Source: DATLBY01 sp035526665
GTDB lineage: Bacteria > Acidobacteriota > Terriglobia > Bryobacterales > Bryobacteraceae
Length of the DNA: 30,845 bases
Direction of reading: 5' to 3'
Assembly (NCBI GenBank): GCA_035526665.1
Contig: DATLBY010000095.1
Coordinates: 1-30,845 of the forward strand
The notes under the pieces: generated by a model
Database searches by the model: none
What the model was told of the DNA's origin: nothing
What the model saw: only the letters and a program-made list of their open reading frames with translations
Part shown: in pieces, positions 8,622 to 17,146 of the stretch
Numbering within the stretch: position 1 is the stretch's first letter
How the letters are laid out: each line of letters begins with the position of its first letter
Translations under genes and position numbers: made by a program

Positions 8622-10370
8622 TCAGGGCAGCGGTACCACCGGCAGCAGGATATGCGATGCCCGCGAGGCGCCGTGATGAATCAGTTGGGTGGCGACGCGC
8701 ATCCGGGTAGAAGCACCGAGCGGCTCCCCGGTGTTCGGGTTGCGATCGAACTGCGGGTAGTTGCTGCTGGTGACATCCACGCGGATGCGATGACCGGGCT
8801 GAAATACGTTTGCCGTTCCCGCCATTTCGATGTTAAATTCGTACACCTGATTGGGCTGGAGCAGTTCCATCCTGTCGACGCCTTTCCGGAAGCGGGCGCG
8901 CAAAATGCCCTCGGCGACATTCATGGCGAATCCGTTTGGATACACATCCACAAGTTTGATCATCCAGTCTGTGTCCTTTCCGTCTGTGGCGGCAAACAGC
9001 TTCATGGAAACCGGGCCGGCAATGGCAAGCGGCTGCCGCAGCGGCTCACTCGAAAACACGAGCACGTCGTCGCGCGCCTCCAGGGGCCGCTGGTCTTTCG
9101 GTCCGGCGATTGTGGGCGTGCCGCAGCAATTGTTGCCGCCGAGCGTGGGGACGGCTTGATTCGGATCGTAGCGGTACTGATCCTTGGTGGATTCGGCCGG
9201 TTTTCCAGGTGAAAGAGCGCCGTTGCCTTTTGCGCTGTTGGCGTGTCCGCCCGACAGATAGTAGGGAGTGAAGTTTGTGTCCGGAATCGGCCAGTCCCGC
9301 TCATAATGCCACTTGTTCACGCCCATGTAAAAGATCTCGACGGGCGGTTCCCGATCGATGCCGTTGTCCTTGCCTTTCAGGTAATGGTCATACCAGCGAA
9401 GTTCGCGGTCGAAAAGATTCCGGTTTGCGTCCACTCCGAAATCCACGTCGCCGTATTTCCGTGACGGCCCATGGCCCCAGGGACCGATCGTGATCTTGCT
9501 GCCAAGCCGCGCCTGCTCAGTACCCCCATTCCGCCTCATTCCCACGAAGCCATTGATTGTGCCATTGAGAAAGATGTCATACCATCCGCCTAGGGTATGC
9601 GCGGGCACCTTTACCTTTTGGTAGCTCTCTTCATCGCTGATGGAGCGCCAGTATTCGTCATAGCTCTCATGCGTGATCCAGTCGCGAAAATGCTGGACCG
9701 CGTAGCCCGCGGAGCGCAGGTCTATGTCCTTCAGGGGGAGATGGGACAGGATGGTTTCGTACTTGAGTTCCACGGGCGACCACGCCTCGGTGTGCCAGTA
9801 TTGCGGAAGCATGATGCGATTGGGCATGCGCACCACACCCCAGCCGTAATTGAACGAAAGTCGAAATGCGCCGCCGTGCGTGAGCCAGTTCTTGTAAATG
9901 CTGGTGGAGGCTAGGGCGGGAAAGATCGCCACCAGGCCCGGCGGAGATTGCGTGGCTGCGCGCCACTGTACGTGCCCGAGGTAGGAGCCGCCCTGCAGTC
10001 CGATTTTGCCGCTGGACCACGGCTGCCGGGCCGCCCATGCGATGGTGTCATACCCATCGTTGGCCTCATTGCGAAACGGATCCCATTTGCCTTCGGACTC
10101 GTAACGGCCCCGCACATCCTGATTGACAACCACATACCCGTTTTGCGCGAAGCGAATCAACGGCTCGTGGACGGCATCCCGCTGCACGCCATAGGGAGTA
10201 CGCACGATAATCACGGGAAACTTGCCGTCTCTCTTGGGCCGGTACAAGTCTGCGTAGAGCTTCACTCCATCGCGCATGAGAATCGCGGTGTATCGCTGAA
10301 TTTGAATTTGCTCGGCGGCGTGAGCACAATGCAGAGCACTGCCTAGAATAAAGGCGACAGCCAGTTTCAT
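8622..10370 (-). CDS. CocE/NonD family secreted hydrolase (X-Pro dipeptidyl-peptidase S15-like)
   Basis: A 582-residue alpha/beta hydrolase. The longer open frame (to 10523) is rejected because residue 52 begins a clear Sec signal, MKLAVAFILG to HCAHAAEQ, so the start is ATG 10370. The N-terminal catalytic domain shows RTPYG, DVRGRYESEG, and the nucleophile motif GGSYLG (S129). D265 in GGWYDIFLNG and H300 in GPWGHG complete the expected triad of cocaine esterase, alpha-amino-ester hydrolase and glutaryl acylase relatives. The C-terminal third (about 430-575) is the PepX-type jelly-roll domain, with GPVSMKLFAATDGKDTDW and FQPGHRIRVDV. The protein should act in the periplasm on ester or amide bonds of acylated or N-terminally blocked peptides; the substrate is unknown. 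It is divergent from the M19 dipeptidase gene, and its stop is 62 bases upstream of the MatB-like gene on the same strand, so it may be co-transcribed with that operon. Confidence 0.88.
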   Translation of the reverse strand: MKLAVAFILGSALHCAHAAEQIQIQRYTAILMRDGVKLYADLYRPKRDGKFPVIIVRTPYGVQRDAVHEPLIRFAQNGYVVVNQDVRGRYESEGKWDPFRNEANDGYDTIAWAARQPWSSGKIGLQGGSYLGHVQWRAATQSPPGLVAIFPALASTSIYKNWLTHGGAFRLSFNYGWGVVRMPNRIMLPQYWHTEAWSPVELKYETILSHLPLKDIDLRSAGYAVQHFRDWITHESYDEYWRSISDEESYQKVKVPAHTLGGWYDIFLNGTINGFVGMRRNGGTEQARLGSKITIGPWGHGPSRKYGDVDFGVDANRNLFDRELRWYDHYLKGKDNGIDREPPVEIFYMGVNKWHYERDWPIPDTNFTPYYLSGGHANSAKGNGALSPGKPAESTKDQYRYDPNQAVPTLGGNNCCGTPTIAGPKDQRPLEARDDVLVFSSEPLRQPLAIAGPVSMKLFAATDGKDTDWMIKLVDVYPNGFAMNVAEGILRARFRKGVDRMELLQPNQVYEFNIEMAGTANVFQPGHRIRVDVTSSNYPQFDRNPNTGEPLGASTRMRVATQLIHHGASRASHILLPVVPLP

Positions 10371-10389
10371 CCGTGAAGTTATATCACGG
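10371..10389. promoter_or_regulatory. Perfect inverted repeat in the divergent CocE/M19 spacer
   Basis: CCGTGA and TCACGG arms (6 bp, perfect) separated by 7 bases, directly before the CocE-like start and within the 79-base divergent spacer (10371-10449). The AT-rich centre contains a TATAAC-like element on the minus strand. It could be an operator for a repressor controlling both genes, but arms this short also occur by chance. Confidence 0.3.
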
Positions 10390-10440
10390 CGCAGGAGGTG
10401 CGCGGTATCTTGCGCTCCACTCGTATGATAGAGGTTCTCT

Positions 10441-10452
10441 GGAGGATATTTG
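10441..10452 (+). promoter_or_regulatory. Ribosome binding site deciding a TTG start (M19 gene)
   Basis: GGAGG at 10441-10445 stands 4 bases before TTG at 10450. An in-frame TAG at 10429-10431 excludes any start further upstream, and the TTG begins a good signal peptide. Together these fix the M19 start at a TTG codon. Confidence 0.7.
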
Positions 10453-11640
10453 AAACCCGCTCTTTTGGTGGTTCTTGCCGGCATACCGCTGCTTGGCTTT
10501 GCTGTATCGGAGCGCGCCCGCAAACTCCACGAGGCCGCCTTTGTCTTCGACGCGCACGTTCACATGGTGGACCGGCAAATGTACCTCGGCGGCGATATCG
10601 GGGAGCGCGTCTCCAACGGGCAGGTGGATCTTCCGCGCGCCAGAGACGGCGGAATCGACGCGATGTTCTTTTCGATCTTCATCCCCGAGGATTATTATCC
10701 GCAGCGTTTCGAAACCAAGCAGGCATTGCGCCTGGTCGACCTCGCGCTCACGCAAATAGAGCATAACCGTAACGTCATCGAGCTGGCTCGCAACGCGAGC
10801 GACATAGTCCGCATCAACCGCGCGGGCAAGATGGCAGCGGTGCTGGACATTGAGGGCGGATTCGATCTCGACGGCGATTTGGGGGTGCTTCGCAGTCTGT
10901 ACCGCCTTGGCGTCCGGTCGCTCCAACTGCCGGCGCACAACTGGACCAACAACTTCGCCGATTCCTGCTGCGCGGCTCCCAAGAACGGAGGGCTCAATGA
11001 GCGGGGTAAAGCGGTGGTTAGAGAGATGAACCGCCTGGGAATGGTGATCAACGTCTCGCACGCTGCCGATGCCACCATCGCGGCAGCGCTCGACGTAAGC
11101 ACGGCTCCATTGATCGCGACCCACCACGGCATCCGCACGCTCAACAACATTCCGCGCAACATGCCCGAAGATCTGATGCGCAGAATTGCCGCCAAGGGAG
11201 GAGTGATTGGATTTCAGATCGGAAACGAGTTCCACAATCGCAAGGCGTTCGATTGGCGAACCCAACATGCCGGCAAACCTTTCTGGGACACAAGCGAGAT
11301 CGGCAAGCGCAAAGAAACGGCCACCATTGAAGAGATCGATCGGAAAGTAGCGCCGCGATTTCCCATGGTGGGCGTGAACATGCCGGAGTCGATCCTGTTC
11401 ACGCCGGACGAGTGGATTGCAGTCATCGAAAAAGCGATTGCGATTGCGGGCGAGGACCATGTCGCTTTGGGGAGCGACTTCGATGGCGGCCCTACGCCTC
11501 CCAAAGGGATCCGAGACATATCCGGCCTTCCCTTACTGACGGATGCGATGCTTCGCCGCGGCTGGCCGGAAGAGCGTATCCGCAAGTTCCTGGGCGGGAA
11601 TCTGCTCCGCGTATTCCGCCAAATCACGGAAGGCAAATAA
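10450..11640 (+). CDS. Membrane dipeptidase-type M19 peptidase (renal dipeptidase family), secreted
   Basis: A 396-residue M19 family protein with a TTG start (GGAGG 4 bases upstream). A Sec signal covers roughly residues 1-19. Family metal ligands in renal dipeptidase are H20, D22, E125, H198 and H219. The counterparts here appear to be H36 and H38 (DAHVHM, where H-x-D is usual), E135 (LDIEGGFD), H204 (NVSHA) and H225 (ATHHGIRTLNN). D343 in ALGSDFDGG matches the catalytic-pocket Asp. M19 enzymes hydrolyse dipeptides and tolerate a D-amino acid at the C-terminal position, which suits the D-amino-acid theme of the window. Length and motif order are normal apart from the H-x-H. The gene is followed after 116 bases by a TonB-dependent receptor on the same strand, suggesting uptake linked to periplasmic dipeptide cleavage. 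That 116-base spacer holds a TATAGT (11685-11690) without a matching -35. Confidence 0.88.
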   Translation: MKPALLVVLAGIPLLGFAVSERARKLHEAAFVFDAHVHMVDRQMYLGGDIGERVSNGQVDLPRARDGGIDAMFFSIFIPEDYYPQRFETKQALRLVDLALTQIEHNRNVIELARNASDIVRINRAGKMAAVLDIEGGFDLDGDLGVLRSLYRLGVRSLQLPAHNWTNNFADSCCAAPKNGGLNERGKAVVREMNRLGMVINVSHAADATIAAALDVSTAPLIATHHGIRTLNNIPRNMPEDLMRRIAAKGGVIGFQIGNEFHNRKAFDWRTQHAGKPFWDTSEIGKRKETATIEEIDRKVAPRFPMVGVNMPESILFTPDEWIAVIEKAIAIAGEDHVALGSDFDGGPTPPKGIRDISGLPLLTDAMLRRGWPEERIRKFLGGNLLRVFRQITEGK

Positions 11641-11756
11641 GCCGAGGCGGTAGCAACGCCCGAACATTTACCTGCATCTTCGTGTATAGTTACCCTAATA
11701 ACCGCCACCTATTGTGACTATGAGGGAATGACCGGCGGTATTGGAGGGTCTCTGCC

Positions 11757-14700
11757 ATGGGGCGTTTTTACCAGCTGTGTCTCGCGGGTCTTCTTCTGAC
11801 CTGGGCGAGTTTTTCTCAGACGACCTCGACGTCGATTCTCGGGACGGTAACCGACAGTACCGGTGCTTCGATTTCGGGAGCCAAGGTTACCGCCACAAAC
11901 ATTAAAACGGGTGTTCCGTTAGGCACACTCACCACCGAAACCGGAGATTACGCGTTTCCGCTGCTCCAGGTAGGTGAGTATCAGGTTAACGTCGAGAATG
12001 CCGGATTCCGGTCGGAGACACGGAAGGGCATTGTTCTTCAGGTGGACGAAAAGGTTCGCGTCGATTTCAGCCTGCAAGTCGGCTCGCAAAGCGATGCGGT
12101 GACCGTCAGCGCCGAAGCCGCTACCCTTCGCACCGATGAAGCCTCCCTGGGCGGAACAGTGGAGCAGCGCAGGTTGGTGGAACTTCCGATGAATGGCCGG
12201 AACGTAGGGAACTTTGCGGTTTTGAATCCTGGCGTCGGCTTCGGTTCGCGTCATGGCTATGACGGGCAGTCCGGCGGAGGCGGAGGCGTGCCCATACCGG
12301 GCCAGACGATTGCGATCATCGCGAACGGACAGCGCGAGGTGAGCCAGCATGCCACGTTGGATGGTGTCGTCGCTACCGAGGCGCGAGTGAACACCGTGCC
12401 CTTCTCGCCTTCACCCGAAGCCATGGAGGAGGTCCGGGTGATCACCGGCAGCTATTCGGCCGAGTACGGCTTCAACTCGGGCGCGCAACTTGTGATGATC
12501 ATGCGCTCAGGGACGAACGATTTCCACGGCTCGGCCTATGATTTTCTGAGGAACGACAAATTCGACGCGGAGGGATTCTTCCAGAACTACTTCACTCCGG
12601 CGGGACAGCCGCGCGTAAAGAAAACGTCGCTCCGGCAGAACCAGTTCGGCGGAGTTTTGGGCGGCCCGGTGCTTATTCCGCACTTGTACAACGGGCGGAA
12701 CCGGACGTTTTTCAACTTTAACTATGAAGGACGACGGCGCCGTGAGCCAGGGGCCATTTCAACAGCTCTGGTTCCTACGGACGCGTTTCGCAATGGCGAT
12801 TTCAGCGCGCTGCTGAACCTGAGGAATGCGCAGGGCCAGCCCGCTCCCGTACTCGTTGTGGATCCTGTGTCCGATCCTGCCAACCCGACGCCATTCCCGG
12901 GAAATATCATTCCGGCGGCTCGCATCTCCGCCACGGCCAAATCGCTGCTGGCCTACCTGCCCCGCGCGCAGAACGATCTGGCCAACCCGCTGGTGGGGAT
13001 TAACTACCGCTATCCGGGGACCAATTCGATTGACGACGATCAGTACTTTCTGAAAGTCGATCACTCGTTTTCAGCAAGCGACAAGGTGTTTGCGCGGTAT
13101 GCCACCAACATTCCCAGCTGGTTCAGCATTACCAACAACCCCGCGTTTAGCTATCTGGTCCAGGGCCGCAACAATAACCTCGCCACCCAGTGGCTGCACA
13201 TCTTCACGCCAACGATCCTCAACGAGGCACGTTTTGGCATCTCAGAATCCCGCGATGACAGCTTCAACCCCCGCGCGAACTCTGATTTCACGCTGGAGGG
13301 CATCGGCATTCGCGGCTTCAATGTACTCACCGACGGAAACCGGCCGCTGACCACACGGGAAGTGGGTATACCCTCGATGAACATTTCGGGCTTCCTTGGA
13401 CAGGCGGAGCGCGATGGCGGAAACGGCTTTGACAAAAACCGCGTTTATCAGTTCAACGACAACCTGGCGATCACCACCGGCGCGCATACCTTAAAGGCGG
13501 GGTTCGATTACCGGCGCGTGACTCTATTCCGCGGAGCGGCGAATGTCCCGCGCGGCGCGTTCAACTTCACCGGCAACGTCGCGGGCAATTCGTTCGCGGC
13601 CTTTCTATTGGGAGCTCCGACTTCGACCGAGTCGCCGGAAGGACTTCCGCTCACCGATGTTCTGCAGCACCGGAGCGCCATCTACATCAATGACGATTGG
13701 AAGCCCATGCGCAAGTTAACCCTGAACCTGGGTGTTCGCTGGGAATACAACAGCCCAGCGACGGACGTTCGCGGACTTTGGCGCAGCGCGGAATGGCGTA
13801 ACGGCCTGAACAATCCGCCGGAGTTCGTGCCGGCCCAGATACGCACGGTGTATCAGTTCTACGAGGCTCCCAAGACGCAGTTCATGCCCCGCATTGGACT
13901 GGCTTATCGTTTCACGGATGACTGGGTGATGCGGGCCGGCTTCGGCACTTATTACAACGTCCACCAGTTGAATAACTATACAATCCTGAACCTGAATCCG
14001 CCTCTGTCCGGGAGCTCGTCCTTCGCAAACACGATCAGCAACGGCGTCTTCGTTCCTGGCGCACCGCTCTACAGTTTTACCAGCCCGTTCGGCGCTGTCA
14101 ACAATGCTTCGACTACGAATGCGAACGTACTGAATAAAGACAACTACCAGCCGTATGTGACGCAATGGAGCTTTGACATTCAGCGCCGGCTGCCCTGGCA
14201 GGCAACTCTCGCTGTCGGCTATGTGGGCAGCAAGACGACCCACCTGGACAACACGGTGGAACTCAACAACCCCGATCCATTCATCCCGAGCGGCGCCACG
14301 GATACCGTCCAGAATCGCCGTCCACACCCGTTCATCCTGGACAATGGAATTCGCCGTCCGCTCTCTCGCATCCGATTCCTGGATAGCGGCGGAAATTCCT
14401 GGTATGACGGCTTGCAAGTGAGCCTCCGCAAACGCTACTCGCACGGATTTGTCTACACCCTCGCGTACACCCTTTCCAAGACTCTCATGGAAGGATATGG
14501 CCGCAACGAGGGGGACGGCATCAACTCAAATACTTACCAGGATAAGCACAACCGGGCGGCGGAGAAGGGCCGTGTCGGCTTCGACTCTCTTCATGTGGCG
14601 GTGCAGAGCTTCATCTATGACGTGCCCGCTCCTAAGATCCTGTCGAAGGGTATCGCCGGGGGGATCTTCGCCGGCTGGCAGGCGAACGGAATCGTGACTC

Positions 14701-15197
14701 TGCGCTCCGGCAATCCGTTCACGGTCTCGCAGGGGAATATCATCAATACCGGCAACGCTCCTGTGCGGCCTGACCGTGCCGGCAGCGGTACCGTGGCCAA
14801 TCCGACTATCAATCAATGGTTTAATCCGGACGATTTCCGGCTTGTGAGCTGCGCGAACTCGACGTTGCCAGAGGTGTGCCATTACGGCAACTCGGGGAAT
14901 GGCATTCTGGAGGGACCGGGGTTCAAGAATGTGGATTTTTCAGGATTCAAGAATTTCGGGATTACAGAAAAGCTGAAACTTCAGCTTCGCGCCGAGTTCT
15001 TCAATCTGTTGAACACGCCGCAATTCAACGTCCCCAACCGGTCACTGAATACTCAGGGTGGTTTCCTGCCGCAGCGGGCAGCGAACGGATCAGTCCTGTA
15101 TCCATCGCAGGCCGGGGTGGTCGGCGGTGTGGGTGCGGTAACCAGCCTGGTAGCTCCAATGCGCAACGTGCAGTTCGGCCTGAAGCTGCTCTGGTGA
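11757..15197 (+). CDS. Oar-like TonB-dependent receptor 1
   Basis: A 1146-residue outer-membrane receptor. GGAGG lies 9 bases before ATG 11757. The signal peptide (about 1-20, ending SFSQTT) is followed by a carboxypeptidase-regulatory-like Ig domain at about 26-110 (ILGTVTDSTGASISGAKV to VDEKVRVDFSLQVG). The plug region begins with LVELPMNGRN at about 142 and includes EAMEEVRVITGSYSAEYG and GTNDFHGSAYDFLRNDKFDA. A long beta-barrel follows, ending in FGLKLLW with the terminal aromatic residue typical of outer-membrane barrels. This is the expanded acidobacterial Oar/SusC-like class, which imports large oligomers with TonB energy; the ligand is unknown. The position right after the M19 dipeptidase suggests peptides. 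A Gly-rich stretch GQSGGGGGVP at about 168-177 in the plug is an oddity. The stop overlaps the next small gene. Confidence 0.93.
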   Translation: MGRFYQLCLAGLLLTWASFSQTTSTSILGTVTDSTGASISGAKVTATNIKTGVPLGTLTTETGDYAFPLLQVGEYQVNVENAGFRSETRKGIVLQVDEKVRVDFSLQVGSQSDAVTVSAEAATLRTDEASLGGTVEQRRLVELPMNGRNVGNFAVLNPGVGFGSRHGYDGQSGGGGGVPIPGQTIAIIANGQREVSQHATLDGVVATEARVNTVPFSPSPEAMEEVRVITGSYSAEYGFNSGAQLVMIMRSGTNDFHGSAYDFLRNDKFDAEGFFQNYFTPAGQPRVKKTSLRQNQFGGVLGGPVLIPHLYNGRNRTFFNFNYEGRRRREPGAISTALVPTDAFRNGDFSALLNLRNAQGQPAPVLVVDPVSDPANPTPFPGNIIPAARISATAKSLLAYLPRAQNDLANPLVGINYRYPGTNSIDDDQYFLKVDHSFSASDKVFARYATNIPSWFSITNNPAFSYLVQGRNNNLATQWLHIFTPTILNEARFGISESRDDSFNPRANSDFTLEGIGIRGFNVLTDGNRPLTTREVGIPSMNISGFLGQAERDGGNGFDKNRVYQFNDNLAITTGAHTLKAGFDYRRVTLFRGAANVPRGAFNFTGNVAGNSFAAFLLGAPTSTESPEGLPLTDVLQHRSAIYINDDWKPMRKLTLNLGVRWEYNSPATDVRGLWRSAEWRNGLNNPPEFVPAQIRTVYQFYEAPKTQFMPRIGLAYRFTDDWVMRAGFGTYYNVHQLNNYTILNLNPPLSGSSSFANTISNGVFVPGAPLYSFTSPFGAVNNASTTNANVLNKDNYQPYVTQWSFDIQRRLPWQATLAVGYVGSKTTHLDNTVELNNPDPFIPSGATDTVQNRRPHPFILDNGIRRPLSRIRFLDSGGNSWYDGLQVSLRKRYSHGFVYTLAYTLSKTLMEGYGRNEGDGINSNTYQDKHNRAAEKGRVGFDSLHVAVQSFIYDVPAPKILSKGIAGGIFAGWQANGIVTLRSGNPFTVSQGNIINTGNAPVRPDRAGSGTVANPTINQWFNPDDFRLVSCANSTLPEVCHYGNSGNGILEGPGFKNVDFSGFKNFGITEKLKLQLRAEFFNLLNTPQFNVPNRSLNTQGGFLPQRAANGSVLYPSQAGVVGGVGAVTSLVAPMRNVQFGLKLLW

Positions 15198-15376
15198 TAG
15201 CACAGGAGTATACGCCGGCCCAACGCCGGATCATTGACGCCCGATTGGATAAGGGTCTTGCAGATATTAAGAAAGGCCGCACGCTTGGTCCCTTCGAGGC
15301 AGCCGATGAGATGGTCGCTTCGCTGAAACGGGAGCTGAAGAAGAGGGCCGCAACTACAAAACGCAAGCGCTCTTGA
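15194..15376 (+). CDS. Small basic protein translationally coupled to the TonB receptor (antitoxin-like?)
   Basis: A 60-residue ORF starting at GTG 15194, which overlaps the receptor stop as GTGA. It reads EYTPAQRRIIDARL, then KGRTLGPFEAADEMVASLKR, and ends in a very basic tail rich in Lys and Arg. Length, the predicted helix-turn-helix-like layout and the GPFxxADEM phrase recall small solitary antitoxin-like proteins common in acidobacteria, but the family cannot be named with certainty. No RelE/ParE toxin follows: the next 86 bases (15377-15462) contain only a hairpin. The open frame extends upstream inside the receptor gene, where it is clearly a shadow. It could be a real coupled gene, a regulator, or a decaying antitoxin. 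Confidence 0.55.
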   Translation: MIAQEYTPAQRRIIDARLDKGLADIKKGRTLGPFEAADEMVASLKRELKKRAATTKRKRS

Positions 15377-15448
15377 TAAAAATCAGCTGTGGTCTACGTG
15401 TGCTGGACGCGCTTCGAAGAAGCCGACATCATTCCCAATACCAAATAG

Positions 15449-15474
15449 GCGCGCCGGTTCAACTACCGGTGCGC
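15449..15474. terminator. Hairpin between convergent small gene and RidA gene
   Basis: Arms GCGCGCCGGT (15449-15458) and ACCGGTGCGC (15465-15474) pair at 9 of 10 positions around a 6-base loop that contains part of the RidA stop codon. It sits where two convergent transcription units meet. No U-run follows on either strand, so it is at best a weak or Rho-assisted bidirectional terminator. Confidence 0.45.
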
Positions 15475-15903
15475 TATGACTTCTATCTCGACCAAGGCGC
15501 CTTCGAGCGGAATACCCGCGACCGCGACGGTGGTCCGCACGGGCGGCGCCGGGCCGAACTTTCCCAGGTACACCTCGTTCATCGCCTTGTAGTCGTCCAG
15601 CTTTGCCAGGTAGACATTGCACTTCAGAGCGTTGTTCATAGACGAGCCCGCGGACTTCAAGCAGGCGTCAATTTCACTGAGCACGTACTCTGTCTGTTCC
15701 TTGATGCCGCCGACTTTGTTCGTCCCATGACCACTGACGAAGATCAGATCGCCGTAGGAGATCGTCTCGGAGTACAGCGGTGTTCCCGTAGGCTTGGCGC
15801 CCCGAAAATGCACGGCTTTTTTTGCGGTGCTCCTAGCGTTCGCCAAGGCAGCCGGCAGGGACGCGGCTCCAAAAAACATCAGCAGTCTTCTACAGCGGTT
15901 CAT
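15463..15903 (-). CDS. ridA: RidA family protein with N-terminal signal peptide
   Basis: A 146-residue YjgF/YER057c/UK114 protein. The core (about 32-146) contains the RidA signature PVRTTVAVAGIPLEGALVEIEVIA with R123, the counterpart of the Arg needed for imine/enamine hydrolysis, and E139. Ahead of the core is about 25 extra residues, MNRCRRLLMFFGAASLP to LANA, which look like an export signal (basic n-region, hydrophobic h-region). Ordinary RidA is about 130 residues and cytoplasmic, so this member is probably periplasmic. The gene begins 7 bases after the stop of the SelA-like PLP enzyme, with GGAG about 12 bases before its ATG, so the two form an operon. RidA proteins hydrolyse reactive 2-aminoacrylate-type imines released by PLP enzymes, which fits a role of clearing the product of its neighbour. 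This pairing is inferred. Confidence 0.9.
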   Translation of the reverse strand: MNRCRRLLMFFGAASLPAALANARSTAKKAVHFRGAKPTGTPLYSETISYGDLIFVSGHGTNKVGGIKEQTEYVLSEIDACLKSAGSSMNNALKCNVYLAKLDDYKAMNEVYLGKFGPAPPVRTTVAVAGIPLEGALVEIEVIAHR

Positions 15904-15910
15904 AGCAGGG

Positions 15911-17095
15911 TCAAGCTCCTTTGGTCAAGACTTCGCGAATGCGACGGGTGATGATATTTGCATCGCCGGGCTGTAGCATCCAGCTCGCAATTTCAATCGT
16001 CTCCGGAAGGCTAGGGGCCGGGACGAGTTCGATCGACGGCTCTCCCTCGCGGAGCTTCTGCATCAGTGCTTCGGAGGAGACAGTATAGCCATCCCAGCGT
16101 ACGCGAACATGCGGGCATTGATTGGCAATCTGCGGTACGAAGATCTCAGCATGTACACGCGGCGTCCTGCTTAAAGCGGCCTTCATTTCCTCCGCTGTCC
16201 GTTCCCAGCCGCGATACAGGCTTGCGTAGTCGTCTTTGAGGAAAGATTCGAGAGCCACCATCATGCCGACCATCTCCTCCTTGTTCACCTTGCAGGAGCG
16301 TCCGATCGTGTCCGAATTCGGAGCTGTATTCTTGCGGGCAGCCTGGATCAAATCGGCCCGGCCCGCCAGGATGCCGGCCGATTGCGGGCCCCGGATGGCT
16401 TTTCCGCCCGAAACCACCACCATGTCAAACCCGAGCCGGATAGGCCGCAGCAGATTCTCGACCGGCGGCACGTCGGCCGCGCAATCGTTCATGGTCGGGA
16501 TCGCGTGTTTCCTGCCGAGAGCGATAAATTCTTCCATGCCCAGCTTGCCCGCTTTTTCGGCTTTGTTCAGGAAGAGCAACATGGCGGTCCGGGGATTGAT
16601 GGCGCGTTCAAACTCTTCGCGCGTTTCCACTTCAATCAGCCGCACACCGCAGTTGCGAACCATGTGGTCATAGGGAAAGCGGTGGGATTTCTGCACAATG
16701 ACTTCGCTCTTCATGCCGGTGAGATCGGGAATGCGGCGAATCCGTTCGGGGTCATCGCCGGTCAGGACGGCCGCCGTACCCAGCGTAAGTCCGGCGGCCG
16801 CTCCTGACGGTACCATCGCTGCGGGCGCACCCAGTAGCTGGGCGATGCGCCGGCCAACAGCATCGTGTAGTTCGTCCAGGCGTACAAAATGAGTGCTGAT
16901 GGAACGAATGGCTTCCACCACTTCCGGGCGCATGAGGGAGGCCGTGGTAAACGTGTATACCCCGGCGCCGTTGATAATGGGCCGGACTCCCAACTCTTTC
17001 AAAAAATCTCTGGGGGCAGCCGGCAGAGGGTTTGGGGCGGCGGCGAGCGCGGCGGTCGCCCCCAGAATTTGCCGCCGGCTGAATGGGCCTGTCAT
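15911..17095 (-). CDS. Tat-exported SelA/DgaE-like PLP-dependent enzyme
   Basis: A 394-residue fold-type I PLP protein. The open frame runs to 17740, but the extension overlaps the divergent MlrC gene. The start at ATG 17095 gives a textbook Tat signal: SRRQILG followed by a hydrophobic Ala-rich stretch to LPAAP. The core resembles selenocysteine synthase (SelA) and D-glucosaminate-6-phosphate ammonia-lyase (DgaE)-type proteins: RPIINGAGVYTFTTASLM (about 38-55), VPSGAAAGLTLGTAAVLTG (about 95-113), MNDCAADVPP (D204, the PLP-nitrogen Asp), and VVVSGGKAIRGPQSAGILAGR with K232 as the PLP lysine. Members are not true SelA when no selenocysteine genes are nearby; they catalyse amine elimination or related reactions on amino sugars or amino acids. 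Tat export would allow folding with PLP in the cytoplasm first. The gene is co-transcribed with the signal-peptide RidA. The substrate is unknown. Confidence 0.87.
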   Translation of the reverse strand: MTGPFSRRQILGATAALAAAPNPLPAAPRDFLKELGVRPIINGAGVYTFTTASLMRPEVVEAIRSISTHFVRLDELHDAVGRRIAQLLGAPAAMVPSGAAAGLTLGTAAVLTGDDPERIRRIPDLTGMKSEVIVQKSHRFPYDHMVRNCGVRLIEVETREEFERAINPRTAMLLFLNKAEKAGKLGMEEFIALGRKHAIPTMNDCAADVPPVENLLRPIRLGFDMVVVSGGKAIRGPQSAGILAGRADLIQAARKNTAPNSDTIGRSCKVNKEEMVGMMVALESFLKDDYASLYRGWERTAEEMKAALSRTPRVHAEIFVPQIANQCPHVRVRWDGYTVSSEALMQKLREGEPSIELVPAPSLPETIEIASWMLQPGDANIITRRIREVLTKGA

Positions 17096-17146
17096 GGCCG
17101 TCCAGGGTAGCACGGATCGATAGGTCTGTGTGTTACGGTATGCCAT

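Noticed and set aside
10393..10415. AGGAGGTG followed by TTG as a leader-peptide start
   Set aside because: The resulting frame runs far into the M19 gene in the wrong frame and has no product features; the GGAGG at 10441 serves the real start.
10384..11460. Minus-strand ORF of 358 codons opposite the M19 gene
   Set aside because: Shadow of the M19 coding frame; no motif or ribosome site.
11641..11756. Promoter or terminator in the M19-receptor 1 spacer
   Set aside because: TATAGT lacks a -35 partner, and the ACCGCC/GGCGGT arms are short with a 29-base loop.
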